From positions 11,022,414 to 11,086,413 of the forward strand of contig CM041294.1 of the NCBI GenBank assembly GCA_023052935.1: DNA of 64,000 nucleotides, read 5' to 3'. Position 1 is the first letter of the stretch. Each line of letters begins with the position of its first letter. The DNA comes from Piezodorus guildinii. Taxonomy: Eukaryota > Arthropoda > Insecta > Hemiptera > Pentatomidae. The position numbers and the translations under genes are program-made. Under the pieces are notes generated by a model that made no database searches, was not told the origin of the DNA, and was given only the letters and a program-made list of their open reading frames with translations. Shown in pieces: positions 10,116 to 18,413 of the stretch.

Positions 10116-12331
10116 TTAAGGATTTTTTAAGAAAGGGATTAAATTTGATACGAGATTAGTAAGTAGTGATATTAGCGGCATAACGAGGGATTTGATTTCG
10201 TGATGAAGGATGTCATCAAACTTGTAAGGTCGGTGACATTTGATGGAGGAGGAATATGAGAAATTTGATTCTGATGAGGTTTTTAAGGGTTGATTAAATT
10301 TTGAGGAATAGGTGGTTGTGGAAGGGGTTCAGGATTTTGAGGTATGCGTTGTTCCGGCAGGGCCTCTTTGTTCTGGTTCCCACCTCCAAGTAGATGGGCA
10401 AATGTTACATTGGAATCAATTGTTTTTGAAGGTTGTCTTCTGCTTCTGATCGGTTCAGCTGTTTCATCCAGATTCTGAGGTTTTTGGTATCTGCTTTTGA
10501 GGTTCTTGTAGATTTGACATCCCTTGTAGTTAGCCGGGTGGTCCTCTAGGCACAGAGCACATACAGCGGGTGTTGATCTTAATCGTGTACATTCTTCTGA
10601 TTTATGTTGCTCACCGCATTTCACACAGCGTTGTGTGTGGTGGCAGTAAGTTCTCGTATGACCATATGCCTGACAATTATGGCACTGAACTATTTCTTTC
10701 TTAATGTAAGGTTTCTTAACTCTTACACTAGTATAGTACAATCTATTAAGGTCGTAAATTTTTTCAACTCCTGCTGATGGTTCCAAGTCCACGAAGAATA
10801 GAGGCAGTGGAATTTTATCTTTTAGGACATTGGTCACTTGCCGCACTTTATAGCCGATCTCCGTCAGTTCTTCTTTGATAGCTGTAACTGGTGTCGAAGG
10901 GTGTAGGTTTCTAATTACAACCCTTAAAGCTCTCTCCTGGCGCAACTGATAGGTATGAAAATCAGCTTTGGTCTCAGTCAGATATTTTACTATTGGGTTG
11001 ATGCAAAATTAATGCAGGTTTTTAGTAGGTATTGTAAATACGCCATATCTTTACTTTAACCATATATATTTAATCAAAATAATTTCCATCTGAATCAATG
11101 CACTTTTGCCAACGTTCAACAAGCTTTCTTATTCCACCAGAAAAAAAATCCGAATCCCTGGACTCAATGAAATCACGAAAAGAATTTTCAATGTCGTCCT
11201 GGTTTTGAAAATTTTTCTCCCTCAAAAAGTTGTCCAGATGCCTGAAAAAGTGGAAGTCTGTAGGAGAGAGGTCAGGTGAATAAGGCGGATGTTGGAGAAC
11301 TTCGTAGCCCAACTCGTGCAGTCGTCGAAGCGTTGGTTGTGCAACGTGTGGTCTGGCGTTACTACTGGCACCCACTTGGCCAACTTTTTTACCTTACCAA
11401 TTGCTTCCAAGTGGCGTACAACTGTGGATTGGTTCACACCGAGTTCTGCCGCCATTTCTCGTGTGGTTTTGGTTGGGTCTTCTTCCACTTTTGACCTCAG
11501 CTGGTCGTTGTCCAGAGCAAGATGACGGCCCGACCTTCCTTGTCTTCGAGGTCGAAATCTCCTCTGCGAAACTTCTGGAACCAACGCTGCACCGTGCACT
11601 CATTAATAGCCCCCTGACCCCACACTTCATTAATATTACGAGCCGTTTGCGCAGCGCTGCGCCCTAATTTAAATTCGTAAAAATAAATTTGACGAAAATC
11701 GCACTTTGACATTTTCGATTCAAGACCTTTGAACACACTGAACAAAACGATTTTACTAAACAAATTCATGGTGAAAGAGAGGGTATTAGATAAGGTTTGT
11801 TTTGGTATAATAATGATCAATGTTAGGATTAGCTTTGTTTACACAATTGGAATTAAGATATTGCAATAGAGGAAACCTGCATTAATTTCGCATCTGCCCA
11901 ATATTTTTCTGTAGCTTTCGGCGGTTAGTCGGGGATATTTTAGTATCACTGGTTCTACTTATACAAGAATAACTATTAGGATCGGTTAATTTGTTTAAAT
12001 GCGCATAAAGTAGTTGAAAATGTTTAACAAAAATTGGTGGAGGTTGTGGTTCCCTGGGTATATGAGAAGATTCTATGGTTTCTTTTTCATTTTGGAGGAT
12101 CTGAAATGGGTTCGGTGTAAAAAACGGCGATTCATCAGTTAATTCTCGCGATGATGTGCTAGGCTGTGGTTCAGATCCTAATGAGGTAGCTGAAGCGGTC
12201 GCTGGTGGAATCATTTTTTTATTATTTTCCCGGCGAGGTCTCTGTTTTGTAGGGGACGAGTTTGAACCTGCAGATCTAGATCTTTTACTTATAGCTTTTG
12301 AGAACATAACTTGAAGAAAATATCTCATTGA
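10116..12331 (-). pseudogene. Jockey-like ORF1, split by a mariner
   Basis: Same gag-like protein as 43-1349. The N-terminal part is at 12331-11904 (SKRSRSAGSNSSPTKQRPRR), with a one-base insertion near 11926. The C-terminal part, with the RRM-like domain (VVIRNLHPST, LFFVDLEPS) and zinc knuckles (CHNCQAYGH; CVKCGEQHKSEEC; CALCLEDHPANYKGC), is at 10990-10283. Mariner F at 10993-11901 lies between. Without it the two halves align with copy 1 and keep its spacing. It stops at 10283, earlier than copy 1, by a premature stop. Confidence 0.88.
10993..11901 (-). mobile_element. Mariner F (cecropia/Hsmar1-like, internally deleted)
   Basis: 909 bp, bounded by TTGGGTTGATGCAAAATTAA and an imperfect inverted match (TTGGGCAGATGCGAAATTAA on the other strand), with TA duplicated (10991-10992 and 11902-11903). 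The transposase N-terminus reads YEFKLGRSAAQTARNIN (HTH 1) and later EAIGKVKKLAKWVP (HTH 2 end). The central region from WVP to NARPHVAQP is deleted with a frame change, removing the first two catalytic Asp. The C-terminus keeps HPPYSPDLSPTDFHFF with the third Asp. A different family from M1 (different TIRs). Confidence 0.92.
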
Positions 12332-12648
12332 AAAAAAAAATAAATAAATAATGAAATGAGAATGAGAAGGAAAAATAATAAAAGAAAGATAAGTTAAAGA
12401 AAAGCAAGCCCGAGCTTGCCGAGCTAGCAGCAATCAGCTGATCAATGACCTCCTTTCACTTTTCGTGATTGTACAAAATAAATTATAACTTTGCTTACCG
12501 ATATTTCTTCATATTCACTGCTGTGGATTTCTTGAAGTCTAGTGATGTTTTCCAGACTGAACTCAAGCGAATTCCTACTGAAAAGAGCAAAAATCTGAGA
12601 GGCGAAGTAACGTATGACTGTTATCATCGAGCGCATCAGCTGTTCTTC
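12331..12648 (-). promoter_or_regulatory. 5' UTR of Jockey-like copy 2
   Basis: Matches 1350-1656: cccgagcttgccgagctagc, caatcagctgatca and the terminal gagcgcatcagctg. The TSD begins at 12649, fixing the 5' end within a few bases. Promoter function inferred. Confidence 0.5.
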
Positions 12649-12702
12649 GAAGATTAAATTAAGTTAAAAATTTTTATTTAACCATTTATTCACGACCGCC
12701 AC
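12649..12702. mobile_element. MITE-G, right end
   Basis: Starts with the second copy of gaagattaa and ends with ttattcacgaccgccac, the inverted match of the MITE-G start. Completes the element begun at 7080. Confidence 0.75.
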
Positions 12703-12759
12703 AAATAAATGAAAAAAGCAAAAGCCACAATAACATAAAGGAGTGGTCTAAGAGGAAAA

Positions 12760-13490
12760 ATGTGTGTCGTTATTCAGTTACGAAATTACTTAGCTCGCGG
12801 CTTATATCATATAAACTTAAAAGTTAGAATTTATAAAACTAATATCCTCCCGACGATTCTGTACGGATGTAAAAAGTGGTCGCTAAGTGAACAATGCTTT
12901 AAGGTATTTGAGAATAAGGTACTACGTAAAATATTTGGTCCAAAGAGAGATGAGGCTACTGGGGAATTGCGGAGCTTTTATCCTGTCCTTAACATAGAGT
13001 TAATTGAATCATGGCGAGTCGAATAGATGTGTAATGTTGTTGGGCTCAGAGAAGAACGAATCATGAAAGAGTAAGGTAAGAGGTAGGCCAAAGCGTAGAT
13101 GGGAGGATTGTGTCCAGTCTGATATCGTAGTCCACGAGCCAGGTGCATGGTTCACTACCTCATCCACATACATCTAGAAATATTTTTAACAATTTTTTTC
13201 TACTAAAAATGCATTTATCATGCATTTAGCTGCTTAGTAAGTTTTAGGACGATAAGAAATGCATTTTCATATTATGTAAGGTAGATGGAAATTTTTCAAA
13301 ATATTTCTAGATGTATGTTGGATGAGGTAGTGAACCGTGCACCTGGCTCCTGGGCTAAAGGCGGCTTGGGCTCGAGCGTTAATCATTGGACGAGACGAAC
13401 CTGTGTAGGCAGCATTTGGTGATGTCTGCATCGAGCCTTCTGGTTCGCTAGGCCTACTATTGTTATTAATAAATGCTAGGCTATCTGCTG
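12760..13490 (+). pseudogene. RTE/CR1-like LINE (LINE-Y), RT C-terminus, 3' end
   Basis: Plus-strand 3' part of a non-LTR retrotransposon: VRIYKTNILPTILYGCKKWS, VFENKVLRKIFGPKRDEATG, IELIESWRVE, then stops. The 3' end (gcctactattgttattaata at about 13455-13475) is the same as in the copies at 17806 and 29698, with a short TTA-type tail. Between about 13131 and 13360 it is interrupted by a palindromic element. Clade not certain: the YGxETW and GPKRDEATG motifs are typical of endonuclease-RT LINEs of the RTE/CR1 range. Confidence 0.75.
13137..13348. mobile_element. Palindromic MITE inside LINE-Y
   Basis: Two 51-bp arms (13137-13187 and 13298-13348) are inverted copies of each other, differing by one substitution and one 1-nt gap; ends agccaggtgca. 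The ~110-bp loop is AT-rich. Comparison with the LINE copy at 29698-30233 shows the LINE sequence interrupted here. I could not settle a target duplication. Confidence 0.75.
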
Positions 13491-13689
13491 GGTTTGTACC
13501 TGTGATCTTGGGCATAAGATGCTGTAGGAGTGCTAACTACTACACCAAACCTAATACATGTCGATGAGTGTAAGGATACCCACTGTAGTACAGCAGCGAG
13601 TAGCGGGCAAAGAGTTCAGAATTTTTGATTTCGTCAGAGCAGTATGATGCGAATTGGAATAAATGCACCAGTTTTTATAAATATTACAT

Positions 13690-14110
13690 GAAATATGAGC
13701 TATAACTTGCGAGGGCCCCCAGGAGTCAGCGGACAGGCGAGAGATGTTGGGTCCCTCTGTCGCGGATGTGGCAGAAAGTCAGAAACACCAGCCACGTGCT
13801 GAGAAAATGCTCCAACAACTCCCTCCTCGATACTCGCCGGCACCATGGAGTCAAGCATGCGTTAATAAGGCTCCTCAGGAAAAAGGAATATACCTGCTTT
13901 GACGAGGTCTACTGCGTGGTTCTGCGAGGTATGCTGACATTCCCCAAGAACGGGAAAACAGCATTGATCCTCCACCCGACCGTCAGGTATGAAACAAACG
14001 ACCTCGATCAGGAAGATGTAGTGGATAGGGAAAAGAGATAGATCTACAATAAGTGTATGTCTTTACTAAAAGTGAAGTTCCGCGAGACCTTCGGAGGGAA
14101 ACCTTCTGTG
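13690..14110 (+). pseudogene. R2-like LINE C-terminus (zinc motif and restriction-like endonuclease)
   Basis: Readable in two frames: CRGCGRKSETP, then after a shift SHVLRKCSNNSLLDTRRHH, then GKTALILHPTVRYETNDLDQ. This matches the C-terminus of R2-type LINEs: a CCHC zinc motif (C-x2-C ... H-x4-C), a conserved R-RH, then the restriction-like endonuclease core, where the usual D of xxDPTVRxE is His here. R2 elements normally sit in 28S rDNA; no rDNA is visible around this fragment. Truncated on both sides and inactive. Confidence 0.6.
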
Positions 14111-14470
14111 TGAGGAGAGAGGTTATGGTTCGGATCTCGCAGGACTGTGTCCAGCAGGGCAGGAGGTCTTCTGGGTGGCTGAGGTGATGGTAATAGTGAA
14201 TTGTCCATGATGGGCGAGAATATAATATTGGACTGTCTGGGGATTATTCATCATCACCTATATGGATATTAGTAAGGTTGAGATTTCTACCTCACCTCAT
14301 TTATTTACTTATATTTAAGTTTTTCTTAAGTCGACTAATTTTAAATAAATTTTTGACATTCATTCTTTGATACTGTTGGTTCTTTAGGTGTGCATTTTCA
14401 ATTTTTTTTTTTTTTTTTTGCATGGATTTTGCTTTAAGTTGTGAACTATATTATAAGGTAGAACATAAAT
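14111..14470. other. No gene seen
   Basis: AT-rich flank with a T run at 14401-14419. Nothing else recognised. Confidence 0.4.
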
Positions 14471-14555
14471 AGCTATTGTGGATGTATAGTCGACTGTAGA
14501 AACTATTATAGCTGGAATAATCAGGAGTCTGTCATTTTTTAAATATTTTAATTAT

Positions 14556-14595
14556 GCCGACGTTTTGGCTCAAGCTTGTGAGCTACCATCAGGGC
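14556..14595 (-). ncRNA. Hammerhead-like ribozyme motif (decayed)
   Basis: Minus strand: CTGATGG for the CUGANGA box, helix II arms AGCTC/GAGCC, then CAAAACGTC instead of GAAACGTC. Two core positions are changed, so it is probably inactive. Confidence 0.5.
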
Positions 14596-14608
14596 ATGGC
14601 TCAGTAAT

Positions 14609-14645
14609 GCCCTAATGGCTGACAAGCTTGAGCCGAAACGTCGGC
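14609..14645 (+). ncRNA. Hammerhead-like ribozyme motif (decayed)
   Basis: CTAATGG in place of CUGANGA; helix II about ggct/agcc; GAAACGTC intact; helix I gcc/ggc. Core box mutated, probably inactive. Confidence 0.45.
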
Positions 14646-15099
14646 AAAATTGAAATATTTAGAAAAATACTGACTCCTGATTATTCCGCCTATAATGAAC
14701 GGCTATTGATAAAGATAATAAATTTTAGCTCAGTATCAATATAAATACATATCATTAGACTGATGAGTACGTCTGTATGTGATAGCGACCACCCAATACA
14801 CTTGGGTAGCACTGTTTTGTTATGTTACACTTTTGATAAAAAATAACATTTCTCTTTCAGTGTTATTATTATTGTACTATAATATATGGTTTTACGAGAA
14901 ATAATTTAGCCTATATAATAATGAAAGTAAATTATCATCAATTATAAATAAAATAATATTAAGTATATAACCGGATTACAGTTTTGGAGAAAAATATATA
15001 GCATTTGCTTCACTGATAAAACTGGAAATTCATTGTATAAAAGCTGTTAAGGGCAAGTGATGGAATAGGAATAAGACGTGACCTGATTACCCTCACCTG

Positions 15100-15337
15100 T
15101 TCACGGTTGAAACCCGAATGTGGTCTTAGGATTTTTTAATGAGAGTTAAATATCCTTAGTAATGGCGTCCTTCGGAGGGGAGGTAAAAAGGTGATCCAGA
15201 GCCTCTTCGATGTCAGGTACTCGTTAAAGATCCTTATCCTAATTAAACCTGGATAGGCAAAATTTAGGACTCCCACTGTAGCATCGTCCGATTAGCCACA
15301 GCAGCATATGGAGACGTTAAATAAATAAACAAACAAA
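15100..15337 (+). mobile_element. SINE-1, 5'-truncated, with TSD
   Basis: Starts in the B-box region (ttcacggttgaaaccc) and runs to the tail aaataaataaacaaacaaac. Flanked by a 9-bp duplication cctcacctg (15091-15099 and 15338-15346), so it was truncated when it inserted. Confidence 0.85.
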
Positions 15338-15392
15338 CCTCACCTGCTACACTATTCTCAGGTTGGAGCACCTTTGCTGCGTGTGGTGGTGG

Positions 15393-15394
<2 letters not shown>

Positions 15395-15433
<39 letters not shown>

Positions 15434-15451
15434 TTTGTGTATAAAAAGCGC

Positions 15452-15541
<90 letters not shown>
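15395..15541. repeat. Microsatellites (GT)n and (TA)n
   Basis: (GT)n at about 15395-15436, then (TA)n at 15456-15541 with one break near 15491. Confidence 0.95.
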
Positions 15542-15543
<2 letters not shown>

Positions 15544-16082
15544 ACCTTAGAATTCTTCATTTTAACCAAAGTCGAAGCTTTTAAATATCTTCCATAGTTT
15601 ATTTAAGAATATATATTAGTGCTGATACATTCCAATAATTTTTATATTAATTAGTAAATGATAATCTGCTCAGATATTATCACATATTTTCGGGAAGAGT
15701 TTCCTCTCTCTTTCTAAACATTTTGTTCTGGACGAAATGATGAGTCTATTATACCAATATAGTGGAAATAAACAATTTTAATAAATTCGAACTCTAGGCT
15801 CTTGATAATAATAAATGCTGTTTAATACTGAAAACAGAAGATCGGCTCTCATAAATGGAATACGAAATTCAAATTTGCGAATAAACAACCTAATTAGGTA
15901 AAGTCGAGCAGAAACGTAAAGAGAGGGAGGGATTGAATTAGCAGGTGGAATTAAAGGAAATGTTTAACCAACAATTGCAAAAGAAAACAACCCAAGCAGA
16001 AGAATTTAATTTTTATACAATTCTTTTCCTTCATTCCACTTTTTGAAAGAAGATTAAATAAAAAATATTTAAAAAATAAATT
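15542..16082. other. No gene seen
   Basis: AT-rich, no repeat or frame that I recognise. Confidence 0.4.
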
Positions 16083-16540
16083 ATAGGTGGAATAGTCAGG
16101 AATCAGTCATTTTTTTGAAAAGTTTTTAATTTTGCCAACGTTTCGGCCCAAGGCCCTTCCTTTTATTTGAAAATATCAAAACCTAAATTTGAAAGTAATT
16201 TTTACTATCAATTTATTTTTTATATTGAGGATGTATAGTCGACTGTAGAAACTATTATAGGTGGAATAGTCAGGAATCAGTCATTTTTTGAAAAGTTTTT
16301 AATTTTGCCAACGTTTCGGCCCAAGCTTGTGAGCCATCATCAGGGCTACAAACATCAGAACAAAAGAGATACATATCAATATGATAATGAAAATTTTCTT
16401 TTGAATGTAGTGACAATGATAACATTTGAAATAAAAAATAGTTTCTACAGTCGACTATACATCCTCAATATAAAAAATAAATTGATAGTAAAAATTACTT
16501 TCAAATTTAGGTTTTGATATTTTCAAATAAAAGGAAGAAA
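16083..16540. mobile_element. Penelope-like fold-back with 101-bp perfect inverted repeat
   Basis: Arms 16156-16256 and 16437-16537 are perfect inverted copies (101/101 as read). The spacer holds a Penelope-type terminal repeat with a hammerhead-like motif (16307-16346, -). A second, cut copy of the same terminal repeat lies before the left arm (16083-16150). The spacer sequence matches, on the other strand, the pieces flanking the LTR element at 37330-37355 and 40650-40805. Confidence 0.8.
16307..16346 (-). ncRNA. Hammerhead-like ribozyme, Penelope type 1
   Basis: Minus strand: helix I GCC, box CTGATGA, one extra T, helix II GGCTC/GGGCC (one wobble), GAAAC, GTT cleavage triplet, helix I GGC. 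Helix III is only AC/GU without a loop; ACGU is self-complementary, so a dimer could form it. The core looks intact. Confidence 0.65.
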
Positions 16541-16575
16541 AGAACAAAATGTAAGCTAATTGTTTGAGGTTGAAC

Positions 16576-16617
<42 letters not shown>
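16576..16617. repeat. (TA)n microsatellite
   Basis: About 20 TA units following the fold-back. Confidence 0.9.
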
Positions 16618-16619
<2 letters not shown>

Positions 16620-16775
16620 ACCTGCATATTTTTGTTTGGAATTTAAAAAAATAAATTTAATTAAAAATAGTTTTATTTGAATGCGGAAAATACTTTTATT
16701 TTTTGTTAGTTTACTTGTTCTTATTCACGTGTAGTGTTTTTATTCAATAGTGTAGGTAGGGATATGCCCTCAAGC

Positions 16776-17290
16776 CAGTACCGATCGCACTAGTAAGCTG
16801 AGAGCACGCTTTTCTCGATTGGCGCCTTCAAACAATTCAAGTCCTGAGGCAAAATATTTGGTCTGTTGTGGATTTTCATTTTCAAAACCCACATTGGTAA
16901 GAGCTTTATTCTCTTTCTGCGTGTCGAAGAAGCCGTCGAAACAGAATGTCTGAAAGGACTTTGTAAGCGCACGGTAGGATGGTTATGCCCCTGATAGTTT
17001 TCACAATCAAATGGGTCCCCATTTTTAAATCTGGGGCATATTGAAGATTTCCTCCATTCCGATGGCATATCTCTCTTTTCCCAGATGTTAATAATCAGAT
17101 TGTGTGGGGCTCACCACCGTAATTGGGCAACTCAGGTGGTAGTCTGCCCCTGGGACCTTGTGGTGTTTCAACCCTACCAAAGCATCAGCTACCTCTTCGT
17201 CATCTGGTGGTTCAACATTCCCATCCTGATAGAGTCGAGGGTATGTGTTTTCATCCTCCTGTTCAATCCAAGTGTTCCTTCCATACATTC
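16776..17290 (-). pseudogene. LINE reverse transcriptase, N-terminal palm region, broken
   Basis: Minus strand from 17288: PPDDEEVADALVGLKHHKVP, GADYHL, then MPSEWRKSSICPRFKNGDPF and DCENYQG. These are the conserved blocks before RT motif A in endonuclease-RT LINEs (E-V--A---LK--KAPG; P--W----I-PI-KKGD). Frame changes follow, and it ends near 16780 before the catalytic YxDD. Probably the same LINE-Y group as 17806 and 29698. Confidence 0.7.
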
Positions 17291-17336
17291 ATTGAATGAA
17301 CCTTCTCCTCTCCCCCCTCAAAATCAGCCACAATTA

Positions 17337-17490
17337 ATTATAGATTTAATTTTACCAAAACTAGGTTATTATTGAAGATAGAGACAATCGAAAAGATTAG
17401 CAGCTATATAAAAAGCTATACCCTAATATAGTTATTTGGAAATAATAAACCATTGTGTAATAATTTGCATCGGTTTTTTATTTATTTTTA
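17337..17490 (+). repeat. Family B dispersed repeat
   Basis: Contains ttatttggaaataataaacc followed by attgtgtaataatttgca. Close to 26160-26300 over about 130 bp (aaagattagcagctatat, ctataccctaatatagttat). Other pieces at 20805, 22850, 41430, 55390 (-) and 57005 (-). Confidence 0.7.
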
Positions 17491-17805
17491 ATGAAATTTA
17501 ATTTCACTCTATCAAAAATCCCTAATAGCGCAGCTTTGGCCATTAACAGTGGAAGAAAAAGGTTGTTCCAACCAATTTAAGAGAACCGATTAAAGGAAAT
17601 TAAACAATTACGGATCCCATAGCCAGTAATTTTCCATTCCAGTCCCCTTCGTTAGGGTCTGTAAAATTTGCCCCAAACTCCACAGTGTAGTATTATTATT
17701 TTAGTATTTCTAAAATTCATAATAATAATCCCAACGTATTAGTTATATATTAGTAAACCTGAAACTATTTTATAAATCATATTGTATCTCCAAAGCATTA
17801 CTGTC
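17491..17805. other. No gene seen
   Basis: AT-rich with no recognised element. Confidence 0.4.
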
Positions 17806-18235
17806 ACTTAATAATAATAATAATAGGCCTACCGAACCGAAGGTGCGATGCCGATACCACCAAATACTGCCTACACAGACTCGTCCAATGATCACCGTTC
17901 AAGCCCAAGTCCCCGAGATCAGCCTTAACACAATCCTCCCATCGACGCTTCGGCCTACCTTTCGGACGCCTACCAGTCGGACCAACTTTCTCGGAATCCG
18001 TTCCTCACCGAGCCCAACAACTTTACTCGCCCATTTGAGCCTTCGCGATACTATCAACTCAATAATATTCACAGGATACAAGCTCCGAAATTCCGCGTTG
18101 TGCAACCTTTTAAACTCCCCAGTGGCTTCATCTCTCTTCGGGCCAACTATTTTACGCATTACCTTATTTTCGAAAAACCTTAAGCCGTTGTTCATCCTTC
18201 ATATAAGACTGTCTGGAAGATAGGAGTTGAATTAT
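17806..18235 (-). pseudogene. LINE-Y 3' end with RT C-terminus
   Basis: Minus strand: FENKVMRKIVGPKRDEATGE, FKRLHNAEFRSLYPVNIIEL, SRRLKWASKVVGLGEERIPR, then the 3' end cctaccgaacc reversed and a (TTA)n tail at 17806-17825. Same family as 29698-30233. 5'-truncated near 18235. Confidence 0.8.
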
Positions 18236-18413
18236 AGACTACACCAAAAACTTGTAGTAAGGTTAACATAATAGCTTTTTTTTATCATTTATTTTTAACA
18301 CAATAAAACTATTAAATGATATTTATACCATATGTATTTTTGAAATTATCAGTGGTGGTGGAGGTATGCCATTTTCCTTTGCATTTATTTATTGTTTTTC
18401 ATATTAGCTAATT

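Larger units (their letters stand above)
7301..12648 (-). mobile_element. Jockey-like LINE copy 2, complete with poly-A and TSD
   Basis: Full-length minus-strand non-LTR retrotransposon: poly-T (its poly-A) at 7301-7313, 3' UTR, ORF2, ORF1, 5' UTR. Flanked by a 9-bp target duplication gaagattaa (7292-7300 and 12649-12657). About 4.4 kb without the mariner inserted in ORF1 (10993-11901). Several stops and frameshifts in both ORFs make it inactive. Confidence 0.9.
14478..14700. mobile_element. Penelope-like terminal repeats, head to head
   Basis: Left half 14478-14595 holds gatgtatagtcgactgtaga, taatcaggagtc, gccgacgttttggctcaagc; right half 14609-14697 is an approximate inverted copy ending ctgactcctgattattccgc. 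Each half carries a decayed hammerhead-like motif: 14556-14595 (-) and 14609-14645 (+). The plan is that of Penelope-type pLTR pieces. Confidence 0.7.

Noticed and set aside
11276..11667. Plus-strand frames over mariner F
   Set aside because: Shadows of the minus-strand transposase.
15264..15569. 101-codon Tyr/Ile/Thr/His-rich frame
   Set aside because: It is the translation of (TA)n and (GT)n microsatellites next to SINE-1.
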